Made by a program: the position numbers and the translations under genes. Below are positions 56,903 to 64,000 of a DNA stretch of 64,000 nucleotides, piece by piece. How positions within the stretch are numbered: the stretch's first letter is position 1; each line of letters opens with the position of its first letter. The notes below the pieces were generated by a model. It worked only from the letters and a program-made list of their open reading frames with translations. It was not told the origin of the DNA and made no database searches. Source of the DNA: Hymenobacter edaphi (GTDB lineage: Bacteria > Bacteroidota > Bacteroidia > Cytophagales > Hymenobacteraceae); NCBI RefSeq assembly GCF_003258365.1, contig NZ_QHKM01000008.1:168713-232712 (forward strand). The letters run 5' to 3'.

Positions 56903-59900
56903 ATGACCCCCAACCAACTGCTCCGCCTGCCGCTGCTGGTGTTGCTGGCCTTGCTGTGCGCCTGTTCCAAGCCCGGCGCCGACGACCAATCTACTGCTGA
57001 TGCCGCCGACGGCGAGGAAATCGACCCCTACGAAAACGTAGTCTTCCGCTTCGACGAGGCGGTGGCCACGGAAAACCAGCTCAACCGCTGGGACACCACG
57101 CAGGTGGTGCGCTTCGAGCCGGCGGTGCGGGGCAGGTTTAAGTGGGCTTCGGACCGGGAGCTGGTGTTTTCGCCGGCCGAGCCGTTTCGGCCCAGCACGG
57201 CCTTCCGGGCCGAAGTGCGGCCCGAGGCTTTGCCCAGCGGCAAGCAGAAAGCCAAAATCAGCCGCACCAACTTCCACACGCCCTACCTGCGCATGAGCGA
57301 GCCGCAGGTGTTCTGGACGGCCAGCGGGGCCGGCTCGGAGCCGCAGGCCCGGCTGAACGCGGTGTTCAACTACAACGTGCGCCCCGCCGACCTGCGCAGC
57401 CGCCTCCGCCTGACTTCGGGCGGGCAGCCCGTGGCCTTCGAGGTGATATCGGCCGAGCCCGACCGGGTGGTGGGCATCCGGCCCACGCAGCCGCTGGCGC
57501 CGGGCAGCACGGTGGAGCTGCACGTGGAACCCGGCCTCAAGCCCGTGGGCGGGGGCAAGGGCACGGCCGGCAAGCTGGAGGCCTCGGCCCCGGTGCCCGA
57601 CCCGCGCCAGCTGCAGGTGCGCGAGCTGATCGGCTCTTTGCTCAACGGCGAGCCGGTGGTAACGGTGCTCACCGACCAACCGATATCGGCCGAGCAGGCC
57701 CAGGCGGTGGTGCGGGTGGCGCCCACGGTGCCGTTTTCGGTGGAGTCGCTGGAAAGCGGCTTCGTGCTGCGCGGCGGCTTCGAGGTGGGCAAGACCTACA
57801 CCGTCAGCCTGAACTCGGGCGGCTACGGCAGCCTGGGCGGGCAGATTACCGAGCCGTTCAGCCAGGCCGTGTCCTTCGGCGACGAGCGGCCCAGCATCAG
57901 CTTTGCCTCGGGCGGCGAAAAGGCCATGTACCTCGGGGCGCAGGGGCTGCGCAACCTCGGGCTGCGGCTCAACGAGGTCGACAAGGTCAAGGTGAGCATC
58001 TACAAGGTGTACGCCAACAACATCCGCGAAATGCTGCGCGCCGGCGAGCAGTACGGCTACGAGTCGAGCGACGAAGAAGGCGGCGAGGAAAGCAACTACG
58101 AGGACGGCGAGTACGTGGACCGCAGCTACCGCTACTACAACACCGAGGACTTCGGCAACCTGCTCACGGAGCGTACCTACACCACCTCGGGCCTGCCCAA
58201 GGCCGGGGCCCTGCGCCTGCTGCACCTCTCGCTGGATGAGCTGGAATTCGGCTCCCAGATGAAGGGCCTGTACGTGGTGCGGGTACAAGACACGGAGCGC
58301 ACCTGGCTGCAGGTGTCGAAGCTGGTGGCCGTGTCGGACCTGGGCGTGGTGGTGAAGCGCGACCTGAACGGCGGGGTCATGGTGTTCGTGAATTCGCTGC
58401 GCACGGCCAAGCCGGTGGGCGGTGCGGCGGTGCGCTTTATCAGCCAGAACAACCAGGTGATGTTCACCGGCGCCACCAACAGCGGCGGCGTGGCCATGCT
58501 CGGGCGGGCCGACAGCGTGCAGAACTCCCGTTTCCGCCTCGACATGGTGATGGTGCAGCACGGGCAGGACTTCACTTTCCTGCAACTCGAACGCGCCCGG
58601 GTGGAAACCTCGCGCTACGACGTGGGCGGGCTGCAAAGCAACGCGGCCCACTACCAGGCGTTTCTCTACGGCGACCGGGACCTGTACCGCCCCGGCGACA
58701 CCATCCGCTCCAATACCGTGGTGCGCACCGACGACTGGCGCCTGCCCGGCCCGGTGCCCATGAAAATCCGCCTGCTGCTGCCCTCGGGCAAGGAATACGC
58801 CAGCTACCGGCGCACCCTGAGCAAGGAAGACGGCTCCTTCGAGGCCCAGTTCATCCTGCCCCCGGCGGTGATGACCGGCCTCTACACCATGGAAGTGCTG
58901 ACCGGCAACGACGTGCTGCTGACCTCGCGGCAGGTGAGCGTGGAGGAATTCATGCCCGACCGCCTGAAAATCACCGTGACGGCCGCGCCCAAATCGGTGC
59001 AGCCGGGCCAGACGGTGCGCGCCGCGGTACTGGCCCGGAACCTGTTCGGCCCGCCCGCCACGGATAGAAAAGTGGAAGTGGAATTCTCGCTTAAGCAGAA
59101 GCCCTTCACCCCCAAAGACTACCCCGATTACGACTTCTCAATCCGCAGCGGTACCGAGCGGCGCCGCTACTACGGCGAGGAAAGCGGCGACGACAACTCC
59201 CTGAACTCGCGCTTCGAAAAAGCCGTGCGCGAAGCCCGCACCGACGCCGCCGGCCGGGCCACGGCCGAATACCAAGTGCCCGACTACGCCGACCTGGGCA
59301 CGCTGGAAGGCACCGCCTTTGCCACCGTGTTCGACGAAACCGGCCGCCCGGTCAACCGTCTGGCTACCTTCGAGGTGCAGACCCAGTCGGTGATGTTCGG
59401 CCTGCAACAGATTCCGGAGCTGGTGAATACCCGGCAGGCGCTGCCGCTGCGCGTGGTGGCCCTTACGCCCCAGGGCCGGGCCGCCCAGAACGCCCAGGGC
59501 CAGGTGCAAATCGTGCGGGTGCTGTGGGAAACGGTGCTGGAGCGCCAGGGCGGGCGCTACACCTACAACTCCCAGCGCAAGGAACAGACGGTGCTGAACA
59601 CGGGCATCGTGGCCGGGCCGGTGGCGCAGCTGGAATACACGCCGGTGTACTCGGGCGAGTACGAGGTGCGGGTGATGCGGCCCGGCGCGGCCACCTACGT
59701 GGCCCAGACCTTCTACGCCTACGGCTACGGCGACACCCAGAGCAACGCCTTTGAGGTCAGCAACGAGGGGCAGGTGCAGATTGAGCCCGACAAGCCCAAG
59801 TACCAGCCCGGCGACAAGGCCACCCTGCTGCTCAAGACGCCCTTCCCCGGCCGCGTGCTGGTGACGGTGGAGCGCAACCGCGTGCTGGATCACTTCTACG

Positions 59901-62900
59901 TGGATACCGACGAGAAATCGGCCAAGGTGACCATTCCCATCCGTGCCGGCCACGTGCCCAACGTGTACGTGACGGCCACCGCCATCCGCCCGCTTTCCGC
60001 TGATTCCAAGATTCCGCTGACCGTGGCCCGGGGCTTCGTGCCCTTGACGGTAGAAAAGCCCGACTCGCGCCTGCCGGTGGCCATCAAGGCCGTGGCGCAA
60101 AGCCGCTCCCAGACCTGGCAGACGGTGGAAGTGCAGACCAAGCCCAACGCCGCCGTGACCCTGGCCGTGGTGGATGAGGGCATCCTGCAGATGAAAAACT
60201 ACCGCACGCCCGACCCCTTCGGCTACTTCTACCAGAAGCGCGCCCTGGAAGTGTCGGCCCACGACGTGTACCCCTTCCTGCTGCCCGAGCTGGGCACCAG
60301 CAGCAGCGGCGGCGACGGGTACGGCCTGAACCGCCGCACCACGCCCGTGCCCTCGCGCCGGGTGCAGCTGGTGGCCCGCTGGAGCGGCGTGAAGCGCGCC
60401 GACGGCAACGGCCGCGTGCTGGTCAAAATCCGCGTGCCGCAGTTCAGCGGGGCTTTGCGCCTGATGGCCGTGGCCTACCGAGGCGACGCCTTCGGCTCGG
60501 CCGAGCACACCATGCGCGTGGCCGACCCGGTGGTCATCAGCACCGCGCTGCCCCGCTTCCTCAGCCCCGGCGACACGATTGACGTGCCCGTGACGCTGAC
60601 GAATACGACTACTGGCAAGCTTACCGTGAAAGTGGATGCCTATCCCACTGGCCCGTTGAAGACAGTAGGCCAACGGCAGATAAGAATGCCAGATGTAGCT
60701 GGCGTGAAAGAGCCTATTGTAGGCGCTGAATACGAAGCCCGAACCCTCGTTCTGCCTCCGAATTCAGAAAAACGCGTGTCGTTTGGCCTGATAGCCAATT
60801 CCACTGGAAATGGTGCGCTTCGAATCGGGGTGAACGTAACACAAGGGTCATTACCCAAACTGGAAAAGAATCCCGGCCAACCTGAGCGTTCAGGTGCACC
60901 AACACGCTTCACCGAAACCATCGAACTACCCGTCCGTCCGGCCTCGCCCTTGCAGATGCGTACCGGCGGCGGGGCGGTGGCGGGCGGCAAGACGCAGGCG
61001 CTGGACTTACGCACCGACTTCCTCTCGACTTCGCAGCGCAGCCAGCTGGTGCTGAGCCGCTCCCCGATGACCGAGTTCAGCAAGGACTTGCGCTACCTGC
61101 TGCAGTACCCCTACGGCTGCCTGGAGCAAACCGTGTCGGCGGCCTTCCCGCAGATATACTACCCCGACCTGGCCGCCACGCTGGGCCAGACCAAGAAAGC
61201 CCAGCGCTACAACCCCAACTACCACGTGCAGGAGGCCATCCGCAAGATTGAGAGCATGCAGCTCTACAACGGCGCCCTCAGCTACTGGCCCGGCGGCGAC
61301 TACGACAACTGGTGGGCCACCGCCTACGCCGCCCACTTCCTGCTCGAAGCCAAGCGCGCCGGCTTTGCCGTCAACCAGGGCATCCTCGACAAAACCCTGC
61401 GCTACCTGCAGTACCGGGTGCGCAAGCGCGAAACCGAGCCCTACCAGTACTTCGATGCCTCGAACATTGCCCGCGAGCAGACCATTGCCAAAAAGGAAAA
61501 CGCCTACTCGCTCTACGTGCTGGCCCTGGCCGGCCTGCCCGACCCGGTGGCCCTGAACTACTACCGCGCCAACCAGCGCCTGCTGGCCCAGGACTCCCGG
61601 TTCGTGCTGGCCAGTACCAGCGCCCTGTCGGGCCAAACCAAGGGCTTCCGCGAGCTGCTGCCGCGCACCTTCAACCAGCCCGCCGCCCGCCGCGCCCTCG
61701 ACGGCTCGTTCTACTCCCCGGTGCGCGACCTGGCCCTGGCCCTGAACACCCTCATCGACGCCGACCCCCAGAACCCGCTGGTGGCGCAGATGGCCCGGCA
61801 ACTCGCGCGGCAGGTGAAATCGGCCGGCTGGCTGAGCACCCAGGAGCGCAGCTTCGCCCTGCTGGCCCTGGGCAAAGTGGCCCGCCAGAACAAGAACGCC
61901 ACCGTCACGGCCACCCTGGCCGATGCCACTGGCGCCGTGCTCGGCCAGTACAAAGGCCCGCAGGATTTGAACGTGAACAACGTCGCGGGCCGCCGCCTCA
62001 GCCTGAAAACGGCCGGTACCGGCAGCCTCTACTACTTCTGGACGCTGGAAGGCATTTCGCCCACCGGCCGCATCACCGAGGAAGACCAGTACCTGCAGGT
62101 GCGCCGGCAGTTCCTGGACCGCACCGGTGCGCCCGTCGGCCGGGCCGAGTTCCGCCAGAACGACCTCGTAGTGGTCAAAATCACCCTGCAAGCGGGCACC
62201 TACGCCGGTGAAGTGCCCAACGTGGCCATTACCGACCTGCTGCCCGCCGGCCTGGAAATCGAAAACCCGCGCATCGGCGCCGTGCGGGAGCTGACCTGGG
62301 CCACCGACGCCGCCACGCCCGACTACCTCGACGTACGCGACGACCGGATCAACCTCTTCACCACCGCTACCGCCGCGCCTAAGCACTTCTATTACCTGGC
62401 CCGGGCCGTGTCGAAGGGCACCTTCAAGCTCGGCCCGGTGAGTGCCGACGCCATGTACAACGCCGAGTACCACTCCTACAACGGCGCGGGCACGGTGCGG
62501 GTGCTACCGGGGAGAAAATTCCCAGAAGTTGGGATAGTTGGAGTTGATTGCGTCCCAGCCCCAGACCAGATATCCTTTGTCGGGGGAGCTAATGTTGCTG
62601 GGGCTTGGAATAAACGAGCCTATGAAATCAGACTCGCGGGCCCAGGTATCAGCTTGCGGGTTGTAGACAAAGCACTGGCGGGATTCGGTCATCAGGTAGC
62701 CCCGGCCCCCGGCGGAAAAGCCGTTGGCACGCTCGGTACTCAGCGGCAAATCGGCTTTACGCGCCCAACTGTTGGTCAGGGGGGAGAATTCCCAGAAGTC
62801 GAGCAGCAAGTCGGAGGAAGTGCCCGTAGAGCCGCCGCCTACGTAGGCCTTGCCGTTGAGGACAAAAAACGTCGAAAGAGTGCGCGCCGGGCCCGGAAAA

Positions 62901-62926
62901 GTGCCAATGCGGCGCCAGAAGCCTAG
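56903..62926 (+). CDS. Bacterial alpha-2-macroglobulin lipoprotein with antisense-derived tail
   Basis: The 2007-residue frame begins with a lipoprotein signal (LLALLCAC, Cys21). Multiple MG/fibronectin-like domains follow, including a SYDVGGLQSNAAHYQAFLYGDRDLYRPGDT-type segment. The thioester motif GCLEQ has its Cys at residue 1406 (61118-61120), and a helical TED/receptor-type domain follows. These proteins trap proteases in the periplasm and partner with PBP1C. The natural family end is at about residue 1867 (GAGTVRV). The frame then reads 139 more residues, antisense to the kelch gene. Around 60600-60945 GC is notably lower than in the flanks. A TACCTTTC -7-like element lies at 56860-56867. 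Confidence 0.9.
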   Translation: MTPNQLLRLPLLVLLALLCACSKPGADDQSTADAADGEEIDPYENVVFRFDEAVATENQLNRWDTTQVVRFEPAVRGRFKWASDRELVFSPAEPFRPSTAFRAEVRPEALPSGKQKAKISRTNFHTPYLRMSEPQVFWTASGAGSEPQARLNAVFNYNVRPADLRSRLRLTSGGQPVAFEVISAEPDRVVGIRPTQPLAPGSTVELHVEPGLKPVGGGKGTAGKLEASAPVPDPRQLQVRELIGSLLNGEPVVTVLTDQPISAEQAQAVVRVAPTVPFSVESLESGFVLRGGFEVGKTYTVSLNSGGYGSLGGQITEPFSQAVSFGDERPSISFASGGEKAMYLGAQGLRNLGLRLNEVDKVKVSIYKVYANNIREMLRAGEQYGYESSDEEGGEESNYEDGEYVDRSYRYYNTEDFGNLLTERTYTTSGLPKAGALRLLHLSLDELEFGSQMKGLYVVRVQDTERTWLQVSKLVAVSDLGVVVKRDLNGGVMVFVNSLRTAKPVGGAAVRFISQNNQVMFTGATNSGGVAMLGRADSVQNSRFRLDMVMVQHGQDFTFLQLERARVETSRYDVGGLQSNAAHYQAFLYGDRDLYRPGDTIRSNTVVRTDDWRLPGPVPMKIRLLLPSGKEYASYRRTLSKEDGSFEAQFILPPAVMTGLYTMEVLTGNDVLLTSRQVSVEEFMPDRLKITVTAAPKSVQPGQTVRAAVLARNLFGPPATDRKVEVEFSLKQKPFTPKDYPDYDFSIRSGTERRRYYGEESGDDNSLNSRFEKAVREARTDAAGRATAEYQVPDYADLGTLEGTAFATVFDETGRPVNRLATFEVQTQSVMFGLQQIPELVNTRQALPLRVVALTPQGRAAQNAQGQVQIVRVLWETVLERQGGRYTYNSQRKEQTVLNTGIVAGPVAQLEYTPVYSGEYEVRVMRPGAATYVAQTFYAYGYGDTQSNAFEVSNEGQVQIEPDKPKYQPGDKATLLLKTPFPGRVLVTVERNRVLDHFYVDTDEKSAKVTIPIRAGHVPNVYVTATAIRPLSADSKIPLTVARGFVPLTVEKPDSRLPVAIKAVAQSRSQTWQTVEVQTKPNAAVTLAVVDEGILQMKNYRTPDPFGYFYQKRALEVSAHDVYPFLLPELGTSSSGGDGYGLNRRTTPVPSRRVQLVARWSGVKRADGNGRVLVKIRVPQFSGALRLMAVAYRGDAFGSAEHTMRVADPVVISTALPRFLSPGDTIDVPVTLTNTTTGKLTVKVDAYPTGPLKTVGQRQIRMPDVAGVKEPIVGAEYEARTLVLPPNSEKRVSFGLIANSTGNGALRIGVNVTQGSLPKLEKNPGQPERSGAPTRFTETIELPVRPASPLQMRTGGGAVAGGKTQALDLRTDFLSTSQRSQLVLSRSPMTEFSKDLRYLLQYPYGCLEQTVSAAFPQIYYPDLAATLGQTKKAQRYNPNYHVQEAIRKIESMQLYNGALSYWPGGDYDNWWATAYAAHFLLEAKRAGFAVNQGILDKTLRYLQYRVRKRETEPYQYFDASNIAREQTIAKKENAYSLYVLALAGLPDPVALNYYRANQRLLAQDSRFVLASTSALSGQTKGFRELLPRTFNQPAARRALDGSFYSPVRDLALALNTLIDADPQNPLVAQMARQLARQVKSAGWLSTQERSFALLALGKVARQNKNATVTATLADATGAVLGQYKGPQDLNVNNVAGRRLSLKTAGTGSLYYFWTLEGISPTGRITEEDQYLQVRRQFLDRTGAPVGRAEFRQNDLVVVKITLQAGTYAGEVPNVAITDLLPAGLEIENPRIGAVRELTWATDAATPDYLDVRDDRINLFTTATAAPKHFYYLARAVSKGTFKLGPVSADAMYNAEYHSYNGAGTVRVLPGRKFPEVGIVGVDCVPAPDQISFVGGANVAGAWNKRAYEIRLAGPGISLRVVDKALAGFGHQVAPAPGGKAVGTLGTQRQIGFTRPTVGQGGEFPEVEQQVGGSARRAAAYVGLAVEDKKRRKSARRARKSANAAPEA

Positions 62927-63715
62927 TTGCGGGTCGTACTCCATCACCTTTTGCCCGTCCATCGGACCAGTATCGATCAGGTAGCCTTTGGTGCCGAAGC
63001 CAAATACCGCGCTGGACCGACTTCTGACGTACGGGGCGGAACTGGGCGTGCTCCACTGGTCGGTGGCCGGGTCGTAGCGGTAAAAGCGAAACTGGTCGGA
63101 TGGGGGAGAACTAACGCTGACGCCGACGTAGGCAGCGTTGCCGAGCACGAAGCTTACCAGCTCTCCTACGTGAGTGGTGAGGGTGAGCGGCCCAACCGGG
63201 TGCGGAGCTTTGCGGCTCCACGCATTCTGAAGCGGGTCGTAAGCCCACAGCTCGTTGTTGCCGGGCACGACCGTGTAAACTTTGCCGCCCAGATAGAAAC
63301 CGGTTCCATACACGCTACCACGACCAACAAGGTTAAAGTCTGCCTTGCGCGTCCAGCGGCCCGTCGTCAGGAAAAACGGGCGCACCGCGGTGGCTGTTTT
63401 TCCGTAAATCGAGAGGGTCAGCGGCCCATTGGTGGCATTGCCAGGCACCTTGACCTTAAGCGTATCAAAGTAGCTGCTTTTGCGCACGTAATAGGCCTTG
63501 GCCTCGCCGGAACCGAATTTGACAACGTTGTTGGCCGGCATCGCGCTGAAATCATTGCCGAGGAGCATAACCGTAGCGTCTACCGCGGCGGCCTGAGGAT
63601 AAAAGTGAAATATGCCCGGCGCAGCAAGCTGCTCGGTTGGGGCGGGTTCGGGCGCAGGGGGGTGGCAGCTGGCCAGAAATGGTAGCGTAGCCACGGCTAA
63701 CGGGAGGCGGGACAT
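62504..63715 (-). CDS. Kelch-repeat lipoprotein with IPT/TIG-like domain
   Basis: The ATG at 63715 gives 403 residues with a lipoprotein signal ending LASC. A compact IPT/TIG-like domain spans about residues 30-115 (FYPQAAAVDATVMLLGNDFSAMPANNVVKFG, then VKVPGNATNGPLTLSIYGKTATAVRPF). The rest is about five kelch repeats, with motifs such as NELWAYDPLQNAWSRKAPHP, FYRYDPATDQWS and LLDFWEFSPLTNSWARKADLP. It ends NFWEFSPR, which is a natural kelch end. The last 422 nt overlap the 3' end of the macroglobulin frame on the opposite strand. GC is somewhat lower than in the macroglobulin gene. It is a surface or periplasmic binding protein of unknown ligand. Confidence 0.88.
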   Translation of the reverse strand: MSRLPLAVATLPFLASCHPPAPEPAPTEQLAAPGIFHFYPQAAAVDATVMLLGNDFSAMPANNVVKFGSGEAKAYYVRKSSYFDTLKVKVPGNATNGPLTLSIYGKTATAVRPFFLTTGRWTRKADFNLVGRGSVYGTGFYLGGKVYTVVPGNNELWAYDPLQNAWSRKAPHPVGPLTLTTHVGELVSFVLGNAAYVGVSVSSPPSDQFRFYRYDPATDQWSTPSSAPYVRSRSSAVFGFGTKGYLIDTGPMDGQKVMEYDPQLGFWRRIGTFPGPARTLSTFFVLNGKAYVGGGSTGTSSDLLLDFWEFSPLTNSWARKADLPLSTERANGFSAGGRGYLMTESRQCFVYNPQADTWARESDFIGSFIPSPSNISSPDKGYLVWGWDAINSNYPNFWEFSPR

Positions 63716-63877
63716 AGGACGATGAAAAGCAGCTACTAAACAGGATAGGCAATAAAAGTAAGCAGGATAGGGTAATAATTTCAGACCGAAAAGCGTATGG
63801 ATTGCGACAGGCGGCACCACGAATTACAGACTGCTCGGGCTTAGGGCCAGGCATTCCGAATTAGTCGAATACGGCTA

Positions 63878-64000
63878 GAGCCTGTTATGGACTGGTGGCC
63901 TTAAAAACGCCTTTTGCTAGCAGCAAGGTGACAAAGGCGAAAAAATGAAATTGCTGCATGGTCACGGCCAGGCGCTCGTAGTCGCGGGCCAGGCGGCGAA
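63878..64000 (-). mobile_element. End of an IS5-like insertion sequence
   Basis: The element seems to end at about 63878 with GAGCCTGTTATGGAC, a typical terminal-repeat start. It is preceded by CTA, a likely 3-bp target site. Only this end is visible; the rest lies beyond the window. Classification rests on the transposase tail it contains. Confidence 0.5.
63885..64000 (-). CDS. IS5-family transposase, C-terminal fragment
   Basis: On the minus strand the last 37 residues end in TAA (63885-63887). The fragment begins with RRLARDYERLAVTM, followed by FHFFAFVTLLLAKG. The RRLxRDYERL pattern near the C-terminus is a hallmark of IS5/IS1031-type DDE transposases. The gene runs off the right edge, so the catalytic domain is not visible, and it cannot be said whether the copy is intact. 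It reads in the same direction as the kelch gene, about 170 nt upstream of its start, and may affect that gene's promoter. Confidence 0.65.
   Translation of the reverse strand, partial: RRLARDYERLAVTMQQFHFFAFVTLLLAKGVFKATSP

Noticed and set aside
1..64000. tRNA, rRNA or prophage genes
   Set aside because: No cloverleaf, rRNA core sequence or phage structural gene could be found by reading; a covariance-model scan would be needed to exclude short RNAs.

Overview
The window looks like a chromosomal segment of a high-GC member of the Bacteroidota, most probably a Hymenobacter-like Cytophagales species. The taxonomic call is an inference. It rests on several signs: promoter -7 elements of the TAnnTTTG type, T9SS-type C-terminal sorting domains, a TonB receptor followed by a DUF4249 lipoprotein, 2TM-domain proteins, YMGG glycine-zipper proteins, and many REP-like inverted repeats between genes. 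No rRNA, tRNA, CRISPR array or prophage was seen.

Layout. 1-7.7 kb: end of a DUF502-like gene, an alpha/beta hydrolase behind an 8-bp tandem repeat, a macro-domain protein, two tandem 2TM proteins, a sorbosone-dehydrogenase-like propeller, a RimB/RimK-like pair, a T9SS-tailed lipoprotein and an aspartoacylase-like enzyme. 7.8-18.9 kb: two long paralogous secreted RCC1-repeat proteins (14 blades each) flank a five-PAS histidine kinase, its receiver protein and a secreted S9 peptidase. 19-23.8 kb: an OmpH/Skp-like protein, then a TonB receptor/DUF4249 pair and a tiny Pro/Tyr-rich lipoprotein. 24-28.9 kb (minus strand): a beta-barrel protein, a TIP30-like oxidoreductase, a CvfB-type S1 protein, a small membrane protein and a BamA-like protein. 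29-31.9 kb: a DNA-repair-type radical SAM enzyme and its TIGR03915-type partner. 32-38.6 kb: a tripartite RND efflux operon in the order pump, adaptor, outer-membrane channel. 38.7-47.5 kb: RfbD, an MFS exporter, a DUF2723 membrane glycosyltransferase-like protein, a GreA/GreB-type factor, a bestrophin, a DUF416 protein and an AraC-type regulator. 47.9-50.3 kb: an aldehyde dehydrogenase and a DUF779 protein, with a candidate AraC operator (10-bp direct repeat, 21-bp period) in front of the dehydrogenase. 50.3-53.1 kb: small secreted or unknown proteins and an acetyl-esterase-like hydrolase. 53.5-62.9 kb: penicillin-binding protein 1C and a giant alpha-2-macroglobulin lipoprotein, head to head with an AT-richer orphan gene between them. 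62.5-64 kb: a kelch lipoprotein whose 3' end overlaps the macroglobulin frame, and the end of an IS5-like transposase.

The most unusual points are: the macroglobulin frame running 420 nt into the antisense of the kelch gene; a low-GC patch inside the macroglobulin gene; a repeat-like in-frame insertion in the PBP1C transpeptidase domain; the paired 14-blade RCC1 genes; the two-part AraC operator; GGTGAnnn octanucleotide repeats; and the radical SAM/TIGR03915 pair with an undescribed Cys-Cys-Cys small protein between its members. GC contrasts are judged by eye, and all start codons are predictions.
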